The translations under genes and the position numbers were made by a program. Of a stretch of 64,000 nt of DNA, positions 34,283 to 46,607 are shown piece after piece; position 1 is the stretch's first letter; each line of letters starts with the position of its first letter. The stretch spans positions 4,836,001 through 4,900,000 of the forward strand of contig JAPTOF010000017.1 in assembly GCA_028554755.1 (NCBI GenBank), in the 5' to 3' direction. The stretch is from Cordia subcordata. Its lineage: Eukaryota > Streptophyta > Magnoliopsida > Boraginales > Cordiaceae. The notes beneath the pieces are model-generated. The model saw only the letters and a list, made by a program, of their open reading frames with translations, searched no databases and was not told where the DNA came from.

Positions 34283-35450
34283 CCCAAGTCATTAGTGAGT
34301 GCCAAAGACCTTTATACATGTATCAATAAAACATATACCACAGATGTAATAAGAGAAAACATTCAATGTTGTCAATGAAGCTCCAGTATATCAAATATCT
34401 ATTGGAAAAACCAAGTACAAGTGATCTTTCGGGTATAAAAATTCCAACAGGACTAACATTTGCAATGCCTTGCAACAATCTGAAGAACCCATCTGAGTGT
34501 GCATATAACATTCTTAACAGCCTAATGCTATTGCTCCACCTTATCCTCAAACTTATGAACGAGAAGATAGCTCATCTTTGCCCCCGCAACACCATCCCAC
34601 TGAATTTTACCAAGACTAAGACCACTGATCTTACCAAGGGAGCCCCGGCTCCTGTATACCCGTCCCTATAGAAGACACCGCATAAGCCTCTAATGCAAAT
34701 TCTAAATCCCCAAGATCTTCCAACCCATCCATTCATCATTTAATTCCACAATATAGTATGTGTTCTTTACATCCACATATCAACTTATTGAGTCTACTTG
34801 ATTTGAACTATCTCCTCTGTCACTTTTGGGAATACTCTCTGAGCTTCTTCTTTAGCTCCACTTGTTCTATGGCACCAAGTCTAAACCAACTCCAAGATAC
34901 AAATCACCCTATTCACTTACCGAGTCACCCAGACTGACCTACTGTTGCTTTATGGAACTCTTAAAGCTTCAACACCAAACTCCACCTGTTCTCCTATTCC
35001 ACGACTTGAACTAGCTGGCAACTATTTCTCAATTCCTCTGTTGTCACACATCACTACCAAAAGCCCAAGAACTCGTTTTCAATACTCCACAGTGTAAAGC
35101 CTTATCCTCCACACACAATGCTTTTGACCTCAAATTGCCATCCATCAAGCAAGCAAATAGAGTAATCCAATCAACAAGACAATCACACCACACCGAGAAA
35201 TAACTCCAGTAGTTATGGATGGAGACTGAATCACCTAGTTGCATGTCATCCAATGGCCTCAAATCTCTAACTTAAGCAGCACTAAGAAAACACGCACCTA
35301 CAACTTTCTCCAATTATGCCATAATGAATTTAGGAATCCTATTTCCCAAAAAAAAAATACTTTTTTCATTAAATTGAGACCAACCATTCTAACTACACAC
35401 ATGGGATCAATTAGCCCATTAATTTTCAGATTTTTGATAATGAACTTTTT
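34283..35450. other. GC-richer non-coding tract, probable retroelement remains
   Basis: Directly right of the CACTA end, base composition rises compared with the surrounding DNA. Frames at 34323-34550 (-), 34366-34671 (+) and 35044-35262 (-) lack known domains. The abrupt change near 35340 into A-rich DNA suggests an inserted element, perhaps the internal part of an old LTR element, but I could not find LTRs or any protein motif. Confidence 0.3.
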
Positions 35451-35654
35451 TAAATGACCAAAATGTCTTTTTAAATAATAATAATAATAATAAGCATTTA
35501 TGATTATATTATTTCATTTATTATATTATTCTTATAAGAATCATTAATAATTATAGATATTATTTGCAGTAATTATTATTGTCATTATATATATTTTAAT
35601 TTGGATTTTGGAAGTAACTTTTGGATTTGCGACAAGCTAGTGAAGTTTTATCTC

Positions 35655-35835
35655 TTACTTATCACGTGATGCATGTGGGCTGGAAGAGTTAATGACGTCA
35701 TGGTGACGTCTACCATCAATAGGAACATGGGTTTCTTTAAAAATAACGTGCCAATCATCATATGATATGTACTTGATATTTTTCAATAATGTACCATTGT
35801 ACGTACTGTGTTTTCTGTTTATAAAATGAACCTAC
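35655..35835 (+). promoter_or_regulatory. Cluster of ACGT-core sites before a TATA-like box
   Basis: Within 60 bases lie a G-box-type palindrome TCACGTGA (35663-35670), a perfect CRE-type palindrome TGACGTCA (35692-35699) and TGACGTCT (35703-35710). ACGTGCC (about 35746) and TACGTAC (about 35810) follow, then TTTATAAAATG at 35818. This density of bZIP/bHLH sites ahead of a TATA-like box resembles a plant promoter, but no coding sequence is recognised downstream. Confidence 0.3.
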
Positions 35836-35839
35836 TTAA

Positions 35840-38180
35840 AAAAGGAAGGAAAATGGGAATGCAACAGAAATATATAATGCAATATTCTATGCCATAACAT
35901 GTCTCTCAATTGTTTAACCTCACTCTGAGAAGACACTGCTGCGCATTAGTATTTAACTATAGAGTTTTTTTTTTTTTGCTGTGAAGAAGGATAAGCTGTG
36001 ATTAATTTAGTAGATGATCAACTAATTAGTACATCCATTTGTGTCGACTACTTGGTATATTGATTCATTTATGACTTGACAATCTATACCACAGAACAAA
36101 ACCACAAATCTAAGGTGTAGTCCTATGTTCCTCACATTAAGTTCTATTCGGCACAATTTGATGTTAAGGTAGTTGATAGTTAGTATATTTTAATTACTTA
36201 TTAGCTAATAGTTGTTTAACTAATTGATTAAACAAAATGTGCTTCATAAAATTAATTATTAGATTATCTAATGAATGTCAAATGACGTAAGAGGATAATA
36301 TATCATGTTGTCGTTGTTGTTGTTGTTATCATTACTGAAATAAGATCATTTACTTTATAGTTAAATATTTAGTTTTATACTAATTTTTTTATATTAAAAT
36401 ATAACTAATTCTTTTGATAAACATTTGTATCAATATTATAAAAATTAATTTTAATAGATTCAAAATTTATTTTTCAAAAACAATAAATTAACTAATAAAA
36501 CTTATACTTTTTACTATATGTTGACGTAGATAGAATTTGAAATTAATTTTTATATTATTTTTATTTATAAATATATGAAAGAAAAAGTAAAAAAATAAAA
36601 ATAAAAGATTGGAGAAAGAGTAGAATTGCCAAAAAAATTAAAAAATATATAAAATTGCCAAAAATAAAATAAAAATTTAAAATTACCTGAAAGATTAAAA
36701 TATTTAGCTTTAGCAAAAGATAATCTAGATACTAAAAACTAATGAGGGTAGTTGTTTTACCAAACAACCAGAACTAGAAAGAGTAGTGTCAAATACTAAA
36801 CTAGTTGAGAAGCTCTTTTTTTGCATTGTCGAATAGTACTTAAATGAGAGATGCTCTAGGATTAATTCACGGTAGCTACAAACATAATATTATCGACTTC
36901 TAGCCTTCTTCAACATACCAAAAAAAGAAAAAAAAATCATAGAGAAATATATTATTTTCTTGCAATATTTTCCAATTAAAGCTCAGGAAAGGTGCAGTGT
37001 TTGCATGAGCTGTTTCACAATGTGATTCGCAATTCTAAGATAAATTTAATATAATTTTATGGAAGTGCGTTTCGGTGATATATAATAAAAGAAAAATAGA
37101 AAAGAAAAAATTTACATACTGTCTCGCTTAACAATTTTTTATATATGAAACAGTGATAATATAATTGTAGGAGGAAGACCCTTTTGCAGTTTATACTCGT
37201 GTACTTCTAAAAGCTAAAAAATGAACAGCATTACACACTCAGCTTCTAGAGCATGCGAGTCATGGTTTGAATAAGCATTTGAACATTCCACGTATGACTT
37301 AATCCAAAGACATCCTTTACCCTAACAAGATTTCACTTATTATGAATATTATAATTTGAATCATACAGATGACTTTCAACCAAGCTAAATGAGATATATA
37401 TACTAGAAGGTCTTCTTTCAACGACTTCTTTGTAGGGTAAGAATTGGTAAAATATAATTTAATGTCATATCTTTTATGTGTATAGTGCATTTCCTGTTAT
37501 ATAAGAATGGGTGAACAATTAGAAATTGAATATAATATATAACGATACTCTATACAAACACAAAATCATTTTAAATATATGGGTATTTTGAAGATATTTG
37601 TTAAGTTAGTTAGTTTACCTCTAGTGAATATAAAAAGAGCAAAATATATTTTACTCCCTGTATTTTTTCTGAAATTACATAGGATTTCTTGTGATTTGAA
37701 AAAGTTGTTAAGACTCTTATATATGTTATAAAGAACATTGTTGATACCCCTTATGATATAAAGAATTATTGTATAATCACCCCAAAATATAAGGGTTTTA
37801 TGCAACATTCTTTATTATATAAGGGATATTAGTGAATTTTGAAATATAAGAGGTCATAAAATTTATCTTAATTATCCAAATAAAATTATCGTATATCAAG
37901 TGTTAACTTAATGTTATAGTTTACATTAAAGGAAGAGAATTCTAAATTCACCCATAGTAACGAGAGCTTCTCAAAAAATAAAAAAATAAAAAAAAATAAA
38001 GAAAGAAAGAAAGAAAAATTTTCCGAGGAAAAAAAATACTACAAAAATTTCCAAGGAAAAAAAATACTACAATTGCTCAATTTGGCAACAGAGATGGTGT
38101 TATCATTTAGATACTGTTTTCACCAAGCATGCATGACAGATAAGAAATTTAGTGACAACCACGATGCCACTAGTACACAA
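35840..38180. other. AT-rich intergenic DNA without a gene
   Basis: I see simple A/T tracts, a GTT run near 36312-36329 and a short imperfect duplication of AAGGAAAAAAAATACTAC near 38025-38070. I looked for known conserved plant microRNA sequences and saw none. A TTAATTAA-type tract is at 38186-38220. A 94-codon minus-strand frame at 38212-38496 has no recognisable domain. Confidence 0.35.
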
Positions 38181-38647
38181 TTCTAGTTAATTAACAAGAT
38201 TAATTAATTAATTAATTAATGGGGGGCATTATATTTGATTGACACAAAATTATTATTTCATCACATTCGTGAATTGGAAGGAAGAATCGTCCTGGCATTG
38301 CATTATATACACCGGCGTGCGTTTGCTTGACTTTATAAATGTTTATCTGCAAATATGATGCTGTAAATATCAAATATGTCTCTGATTTGAAATTATAATG
38401 ACAAACAGGCCATGTGGTTTGATTCCAACAGCTTGTTTGATCAGCTTGAAAGTACTTAGGATATGAGTGAGAACTATCAAGTTTTCGAGCTTGCAAATTG
38501 TACCATATAGCTAAAAATTATGTAAAAATTTCAAATACGCCATCAACATTCAGCTAGTTAACAGTTGTGCTTATTGGCTTGCTAATTATAGTCTTGGTAG
38601 ATCCTTTGGGTTTGGAATGATTATTGAGATCCGGGAGCAACTTTGCT

Positions 38648-39115
38648 TAGAGGTGAAAAAGGGTTGGTTAAACCGATCAAATCAACACAAACCAATTGAA
38701 AAGTTAGGGTTGGTTTGGTTATTTTTTATGGTTTAAATTCAACGGTTACTTTCAAATGAAAACTAATTGGTTTGAAATAGATATTCAAACCAAACCAAAC
38801 TATTTTTAATCCTAATTATATATATATATATATATATATATTCATTTCAAAATTTTATGTATTTTAGGAGTTGAACCCTTAATCTCAAGACTATATTTCC
38901 AAACTTTAACTACCAAGCTATAACTACACTTGTATTTTATTCTAATGATAAAATCCTATGGCATTAAATTTGTAATATAAATCGTTAATTAAATTTTTTA
39001 TATAATTTTATTATATAATTTGAGTTTTTTAAATTTTTTTTAGAAAAATTGAAAACCAAATCAAACCAAACTAACATAGATATATTGGCTTATGTTGGTT
39101 TAGTTTAGTGATGTA
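38648..39115. mobile_element. GGTTTGG-rich non-autonomous element with nested SINE-like insert
   Basis: The segment begins TAGAGGTGAAAAAGG and holds many GGTTTGGTT words on the left and AACCAAACCAAAC words on the right, so its halves fold back on each other. It is split by a TA microsatellite (about 38817-38841) and a short tRNA-like insertion at 38867-38930. The right boundary is uncertain. It resembles the elements at 13330, 52493 and 56219. Confidence 0.45.
38867..38930 (-). mobile_element. Short tRNA-like SINE head
   Basis: On the minus strand it has AGTTATAGCTTGGTAGTTAA as an A-box region and GGGTTCAACTCC as a B box about 35 bases later. The nonamer TGTATTTTA flanks it at 38858-38866 and 38931-38939. 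It is only 64 bp long and lacks a body, so it could be a truncated SINE or a degraded tRNA copy. Confidence 0.5.
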
Positions 39116-39178
39116 CATGACATTAAAATGCAACTAATTAATCTCTAATTCATAAATTTCTAATGATCATGACATTAA

Positions 39179-40178
39179 GTGTCATGCCCTCGAGTTCAGG
39201 CCTGCGAACGAAACTAGCACGTAAGCATAACTAATAACTACTGGGGCCTCTAATCAAGTGGCTCAAAATGGTTAATCCAAGTTATTAGTTATACCCACAC
39301 CACTCGCTTATAAACAAGTCACAAGTTATCCTACAAACCGATGTGGGATATCATATTTACCCCCTATTGAGGACCTGACGTCCTTGTTAGGGGCTCATAA
39401 GCTCAAGAGGTGACTCCCACCGCACACTTAGTGTAGCAATTTGCCATGTATAATACTTAGCTCCCGCAACCGGCTGGTAACTGACTCTAAAAGAGCTGTA
39501 TAACACTTTAGGTCCTTGTTAGGGCTCATAAGCTTAAGAGGTGGCTCCCACCGCACGCTTAGCTTCTGCAACCGGCTAGTAACTAGCTCTAAAAGAGTTG
39601 TATAACCCCGCAACCAACTGGTAATTGACTGTAAAATTATTCTGTCACGCTCCCGCAACCAGCTAATAACTGAATAAAATTATTCTGTCACGCTCTTGAA
39701 CTGCCAGCTGGTAACTGATTCTAAAATTATTCTGTCACGCTCCTGAACTGCCTCTAAAATCATTCTCCAACTGGTAACTGACTCAAATTATTCTGTCACG
39801 CTCCCATAACCAGCTGGTAACTGACTCTAAAATTATTCTGTCACGCTTCTGAATTGCCTCTAAAACTATTCTGTCACGCTTCCGCAACCTAGTAATTGAC
39901 TCTAAAATTATTTTGTCACACTCCTGCCTCTAAAATTATTCTCCAACTGTCTGTCACGCTCCTACAACCAGCTGGTAACTGATTCTAAAATTATTTTTTC
40001 ACGCTCTTGAATTTAGGCTCGCAAGTGAGACTGATGTTGTAGGCATAACTAATAACTACTTAGGCATTTAATCAACTGGCCCATAATAGTTAACCCAAGT
40101 TGTTAGTTACACCCACATCACTCACTTATAAACAAGTCACAAATTACCTTACAAAACTATGTGAGGTATCATATTAAG
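39179..40178. repeat. Tandem array of about 46-bp units between two long direct repeats
   Basis: Between about 39460 and 40010 a unit of about 46 bp recurs roughly ten times with indels. Its core is AAAATTATTCTGTCACGCTC followed by CCGCAACCAGCTGGTAACTG. The array is bracketed by two diverged direct repeats of about 175 bp, at 39179-39352 and 40003-40178. Both contain GCATAACTAATAACTACT, ACTT(A/G)TAAACAAGTCACAA and a GATGTGGGATATCATAT-like end. The start of each flank (GTCATGCCCTCGAGTTCAGG) resembles the TGTCACGCTCCTGAACTGCC part of the unit, so the array may have grown from the flank. Coding capacity is nil. Confidence 0.75.
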
Positions 40179-40179
40179 T

Positions 40180-41035
40180 CAAACTTAAACACAAGATATA
40201 AGAGATTATTATTTAAAAGTTCAAATTATTATTAGAGATTATATATAATTTAACTATTATAATATATCTAATTCGTCCCTTTACAAGTAAGTGAGATCTC
40301 CAACACGAAAAATATAATAATTCTAACAATGTTGGTGATTTCTTGCCTATAATAGTTACCGTTTTAATGGTTTTTCTACAGCTAGATCTCTGCCTGGTTT
40401 GGGTTATGTGTGGAGAAGCATATGTTCTTTCTTTTAGGTTCCAGCTAATTGCAGTCAGCTTTTGAGGCCATTAATCAATACATTTCATTGGATGCCCTAA
40501 TCATTATTAGAATTGATGCTTTTTTTTTAACTAAATTAATTATTAGAAATATTGAAGATTAACAAAGTTTTTTTTTTTCCCCCGGATTTTCTTCTATCTA
40601 AATCCACACAAATGCACCTCCCCACGAATGCTTCATTGAGGTTGCTTTGCTGTTAGGTTTGCTAACTTGTATTTAATCATATCTCCAAATTCACGTACTA
40701 GTTGGGTATATTTAGTATATAATCTTAAACAAAATGCACCCATCTTAGAATACCTAGAAATCGACATCCTACAGCCCTAACACACGTGGGCAGTTAGCAT
40801 ATACAATAGAAGTGAGCTTATTTACTCAAGATCTCAATCATATAAAAAGAGTAAGATAGGAAGGAACAAATAAAAAGAAAAGAAAGGTAGCGAAAGGCAA
40901 TTCTGTATGTCTTATATTCTTTTAACTTTTCTTTTGGGCAATAATGGACCAATTTGTACCCCCATCAGAACATGCAAACAGAATCAGTGATAGATTTTTA
41001 GAATATTTTATTAAAGGGGTCTAAGAGCCTTTTTT
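40180..41035. other. AT-rich intergenic DNA without a gene
   Basis: No coding or transposon signatures that I can support. It contains poly-T runs near 40520 and 40570. Confidence 0.35.
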
Positions 41036-41045
41036 TTAAGCATTT

Positions 41046-41143
41046 TTTTTACCCCACCCCTAATCGCATTAGGATTCTCTCGTTTGACTTGAATTCAAGT
41101 CATTATTTCTAGATTTAACCAATTGAACTACTACCTAAACCCA
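41046..41143 (-). mobile_element. tRNA-derived SINE
   Basis: On the minus strand it has GTAGTTCAATTGGTTAA as an A-box region and GACTTGAATTCAAGTC at the B-box position, then a GGGGTGGGGTA body and an A-rich tail. Short duplications TAAGCAT occur at 41037-41043 and 41144-41150. The layout matches the copies at 22133, 46053 and 54143. Confidence 0.55.
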
Positions 41144-41933
41144 TAAGCATGTTAGCTTTAAATGTTAGGAAAAACTGTTATTTTAGGACTTGAACTTTAC
41201 AAAATATAGAATTAAGAGTCAAAATTTTAAAAAATTTAATAAAAGGGCTTAGACTTACAAAAAAGTAAGATTTTGTCCATCGTTAAATAACGGTATTGAT
41301 TTTTTGCTTACGTGGCATTTTATTTTATTTTTCTATCTTAGGTAGATTTTTCGACTTGGTAACATAACTCTTATATGGCATCTATACGCATAAATTTATA
41401 AATTCTAAGCTACTGCATACATGTTCACATATATATTTTGAAAATCTTTTTTCTTGGCAATGAAAGTATAAATTATCTGACTTTTTTTGCTTAATATAAT
41501 TTTTTATATATTTAAAAATTAAAATTAAAATTAATGTGTATTTTAGAATCACAATTAATCATTTTATAATATTTTTCTAGAATCATGTCATTATTAAATA
41601 ATTAATTTTGAATTTTAAATCAATTGGTTTTTTCCCAAAAATTTTAAATTAATTGGTTTATTGTAAATAATTCAAATATTTTATTTTTAACATTTAAAAT
41701 GCAATATTAGTTTAAAATTTTAAACTTTAAATATATATAAATACATTTTTTATATAAGCAAAAAATATAAATTAATTTATATTCTCATAAACAACAAAAA
41801 AAAAATTTCAATATATATCTCTGTCTATGCGCATATAAATAATAACTGAAGTTTATATGTTTGTGTTTTTACACGCCACTTAAGAGTTTTATTGCCATGT
41901 AGGAAAATTCACCTAAGCAAAAAATTAATACCA

Positions 41934-42261
41934 TCTATACTATATAATAAAGTAAAATAAGCTGCAATTTCGTGTTGCCAAGTGGCACTTTGTATGATAC
42001 GCTTTTCATAATTATTTATCAATTAAATATGCTCATTTTTAGGTACTTTTATTTTTCATCATTTATTCAATTCCATTCCTGTTTTAAAATTTAATTTAAT
42101 TAATATTATGTCCTTTTTCTATATATATCAATCATTGTTTTATTAATTCCATATTATATAATTGTTTCAATAACTATTTAATAAGATGTAAAACCTTTAT
42201 AGTTTTAATATATCCAATTATATATATTGCTTCCCGTGTATCGCACAGGTGTCACACTATT
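41934..42261 (+). mobile_element. Helitron-type element, short copy
   Basis: It begins TCTATACTATATAATAAAG after an A, the usual 5' end of many plant Helitrons. Near the right end is a hairpin CCCGTG-tatcg-CACAGG about 11 bases before CTATT, a degraded version of the canonical CTRRT terminus. No Rep/Helicase coding capacity is present. Confidence 0.6.
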
Positions 42262-42262
42262 A

Positions 42263-43442
42263 TCTATACTATATCATATAGAACAACCTAATTCAATAAA
42301 TACTGACAAGTATTACACAAATATAACCCTCTGTTATGTACTTCTATTTTTAATTCCCAATTCATGGTTATTCAAGCATTAAAACCCCAATTGCACCTCA
42401 TCCAACCATCAAGATTTATATTCAAATTTATTCAAATTTGCCTTGTTTAGTGAGATTTATATTGATTTACTAATTTAATTTAATATTTACATATTACAAC
42501 CAAAAATCATGATATGCAATCGGGATTGAATGTATATATCTATGGTAACTCACTAATTTGGTTCTTATCAAATCTTGACCTATTTTAATTGATTTCTTTT
42601 ACTATTAAAAATAGTGTTATTTATGATAAATTGAGTTTTGGTTAATATCGACAAATTTCCTTTTTTGTTCATATTTTTTTTATATTCAAATACTATATTA
42701 TATATTGTGCATTTTTAATGTAAAACTTTCACCCACATATGCCATTACACACTATATATTTTTTAGCCTTTTAATTTTATTTTGTCCATTTCGGTTAAAT
42801 GTCTTCTTTTGAAATCATATATATCCTTTCTTCCAAAACAATTTTTTTACTGCAAAATTAATTGCTAGTATTCTTTGATTTCTAGATAGTTTCATATCCA
42901 AGTACTCATCTCATCTCAATATTTTGTTTACTTTTTATGTTTTATAATTTATTTGTATTTTTAATGTGTATTCTTATCTATAAAACTATTGGGTAATTTC
43001 ATTACTGTATCCCTTTTAATCATTTTTTTGGTGTAAAAATCAGTTTATTTCATGCAATTGCTAGATAAATGATTGATTTCTAGGTCCGCTTTTAAAAGAT
43101 ACAAAATAAAGATAATAAAACTGATGTAATGATCATAATTATCTACTTAAAATTAGTTTTTTTTTCCTATTCAATTTTTTAATTGGATTTTTTTAATGTG
43201 ATTTGTTATTCTTATTACTAGATATACTCTCTTTACTTCTATATTGTATATTTTACTTAATATAATATTCTATTATTGTAAATATTGGTATTCTTAATGT
43301 CTTAATTTTGATACGAATCCACATTTATTGAACTCTTAAAATATAATATGATTGCAATGTTTAGTAATATAAGATACCCTATTTTTAAAAAAAATCAATC
43401 ATATATTTCACAAACTGTGTATAGCACGGGTGTTAGACTAGT
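42263..43442 (+). mobile_element. Helitron-type non-autonomous element, 1.18 kb
   Basis: It begins TCTATACTATATCATATAG and ends with a hairpin (CTGTG-tatag-CACGG, one G-U pair) followed closely by CTAGT at 43438-43442. The base before is A and the base after is T, matching Helitron insertion between A and T. It follows the shorter Helitron-like copy with one base between them. It has no Rep/Helicase reading frame, so it depended on another element. Confidence 0.7.
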
Positions 43443-46052
43443 TACTTAATATTGTGTAAAATCTCACATTTTCATAAGTTCAACCCCTTCTATTAAAATT
43501 TTCAAAGTTTGAGTCTTTAATTCCATATTTTACAAAGTTCAAGCCCTAAAATTATCTTTTTCCCTAGATGTTTTTTTTACTAAATTAGTTATAGATGTCT
43601 TTTACTAAGCAAAAATATTATTTTTCTAACTACAAGTTTGAATTTAGTTTAGCATTTCTAAAATAGTAATAATTAATTTCACTAACAATGCCAACGAGCC
43701 CTAAGTAGTTTTGGAAAACAAATCTGCAGTGACACGATTGCATGGGGCCAAAATGATTTTAACAAGTGAAAAAAAAATTGTTTTCCCTACTCTTCTTCTT
43801 CTTCTTCTTCTTCTTCTTTTTCTTTTTTTTTTTTTAAAGAAAAAAGGTTTATAAACAATCTTTCTTGACCAATTTATAACTACTTAAACACCATCTAAAA
43901 CATTTTGTCTGAACAATTACCCAAAATGTCCCGAATAGAATCACATATCAAAATATATTTTGCCAATCTGTTACTAGCTAATAGTTTTAGCTTTAAACTA
44001 AAGCTTGGAATTCCCCTTTGCAAGCTTCTTTTGGCATTTTGCTAGGGGGATAAATCAACAAATTAAATAAGATGGTTATAATATATGTTGCTTTTTTATA
44101 TTTTGCCTAATTAATTGATTTCTTTATGTGTTTTAAATTTATTACGTTATTTTCTTATACTTCTTAAAAGATAGCACATAGTTTCCAATCTTAACATCTT
44201 TTTGTCCAAATTAACCTAGTGTGCATTATGCACTTCTTTTGTACATCTATGTACATTAAAATTACAGTGTACTATATATTCTCTCAAAAATACTCTTATT
44301 TACAATCAATGTTAGTAGATAAGTTTAATTTTTTGATATTTCAGCCTAGAAAAGTAACTACTGTGTCATCTTTTAACTAATACAAGGGCGTAAATATGAT
44401 AATTTTCAAAATATACAAGAGTAATCAATTATTAAACAAATCATAAGAAGGTATCGTCCTCTTTAACTCTATTGTGCTAAAATAAGATCTTGTATATCTA
44501 CACGTTTACATATTTTTACATGTATACATATGCAGTTGCAATTGTATGACAAATTAAGGTAATAGTTAGAAGGATCATAAAGCTAGAGACAAAGAAAATA
44601 TGATTGATGGAGGCAACACTTATCTAGCTACGTACCTTCATTATAGATGCATGTGCTTGTACCATTTTTTTTTTTTCATATTAAATTATATATTTGTAAA
44701 CTAAGTAATGCAATAATGCAAACAAGCTTTAGACATGTTAGAAGAACCAACGAAGGTCTCCTCTGGCGGTGGAGCAAAACTGTATTATTGTCTGACAAAT
44801 ATTTAGTCCCCCTTAAAGCTAAAGAGGAAAGACAGAGAAATTAGAGAAAGGTGACTTTTTAATAATTATTTTAGCATTAGAAATTTTAAATTTTTAATAG
44901 TATAATCAAGCAACTGATTTTGGAGATTTATGATTTATTCACGTAAAATAATTAGATTTTCTTTTTATAATAAACAAATTTTTTTTAAAATTACAATGTT
45001 GTCATATTTTTTTTTAAATTAGTCCTTATTACTTGTAAATTTTTAAATTAATCCTCAATATTGCACAAGTATGCCAAATTAGTCCCATTGTTCAAAAAGG
45101 TTCAAAGTAGTCTCAGTATTTCACAATGTCATTTAAATTAGTCCCCAAAATGAGTAAAACTAAGTAAAACAATGGGAATTAATTTTGTGAAACATTAAGG
45201 ATTAATATTGATTTTTAAAAATAATAGGGACTAATATGACTATATCTGAAAAAGTATTTCTTTTTTGAGAAGTTAAAACTTTTGACTTTTGAAAAAAAAT
45301 TTGAATTTAAACTTTTTTAGAGTTTTCATTTTTTCTAAAACCAATCCAAGTACTTTTTGTAGAGATAATGTGCTTTTTAAAAAAAAATATTTTTTTTATA
45401 AAAAGTTAATTCAAACAAACCATCGATATTGTTGCCATGAAGGGATAATTTTTAAGTCTTGGGGTTTTATATATGAAAGATTATTCCTAATTCCTACCAT
45501 CCATTAGTTGCTTCCAAACTTGTCAACAAATCAAAGAATGAACATGAATGTGCTCCTAACAAAGGGTTGGGCCTGAAGATTAGCCAAAACCAAATTCAAT
45601 TTGCCCAAAAAAAGCCCAATTGAAATAGCTCCATCACATATGCTCTTTGACCTTTTTCTCTTTGGTAAAAAAGACAATTATATATGCTCTTTGACCTTTT
45701 TCTCTTGGGTAAAAAAATATGGTCTTTGAATTAATGAGTAGATGTTTTTAATCACTGTCATTATGGTTTCTTGTATCTGTTTTAGATGAATAAAACTTGA
45801 CAAAGGTAAATGCTTGTATCAAATAGTTTTCACTCTTCTGAGTTGTAGTTTTTCACGTTTTTCTAATAAATTCTGATGATGTAAATATTGCACTTGATTG
45901 CTCGTATTTTTTGAGGTCAAATGACAGGATTCATCTTTTGGATTCTATACTACGCAAGCAAAACATAAAGGTGCCTGATATGGGACATTTTAGTAAATTA
46001 CAAGAAAATTTTATTTTTTATTTTTTGTTTCTTACGTTCTTTTTCCTTATTC
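43443..46052. other. AT-rich intergenic DNA without a gene
   Basis: A CTT microsatellite fills 43791-43817 and poly-T runs follow. The frame at 44647-44844 is unassigned. A probable MITE related to 4252-4500 lies near 45246-45430, ending AAGTTAATTCAAACAAACC. A short tandem duplication of ATGCTCTTTGACCTTTTTCT is at about 45640-45715. Confidence 0.35.
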
Positions 46053-46164
46053 CTTTTTATTAATTTTCTTTTTTGAAAACTCTCACAGCCATAAGATTTG
46101 AACCTAAGACGTCACTCTTAGAAAAAATAATCTCAACCAGTTGAGTTATCCCTTGATCCCTTTA
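46053..46164 (-). mobile_element. tRNA-derived SINE
   Basis: On the minus strand it starts near 46164 with AAGGGATAACTCAACTGG and GGTTGAGA (A-box region), then GGTTCAAATCTTATGG (B box) and an A-rich tail. Imperfect flanks sharing TACGTT and CCTTATTC lie at 46033-46052 and 46165-46181. Box spacing and length match the other SINEs here. Confidence 0.65.
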
Positions 46165-46607
46165 TACGTTTCTCCTTATTCTTTGTCCTTTCTTTTCACT
46201 TAATTAATTTGTTTTCTGTGCTCAATTACTAAAATGATCCCTCTCCAGGCTTTCCTGGCATGTCTTATAAAATTTAGCATTTTTCGTTTTTGGTAAACCA
46301 ATTAGTGGGCTTATTACTTGATTGATGCAAATTGTTGGAAAATCACAAGAAAATTATAAATACAATGCCTACGTGTTAAAAGACGGGTTCATAAATTAGG
46401 TCAAATTGTAAGGTCTTCCAAGTCCTACTTTAGTATTTTTCTGTTCGGCAGTTTGTGGAACTGGACATAAATTAGGTCAAATTGTAAGGTCTTGCTGATG
46501 ATGATTGTCTTCAACATTATCACTATGTTTGGATTCAGGGGGAAATGTTTAATAAAGGAAAGGAATGAAAGGTTTTATAAAGGAAAGGAGAAGAATTGAG
46601 TAATTAA

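Noticed and set aside
38195..38220. TTAATTAA repeat as a regulatory site
   Set aside because: A simple AT tract of a kind seen elsewhere in the window (for example 16895-16965).
35880..38500. Conserved microRNA precursor
   Set aside because: I looked by eye for common plant microRNAs (for example the miR156, 160, 166, 169, 171, 172, 390 and 399 families) and saw no match; a rigorous scan needs software.
39179..40178. CRISPR-like array
   Set aside because: Units are contiguous and degenerate with no unique spacers, and the genome is a plant's.
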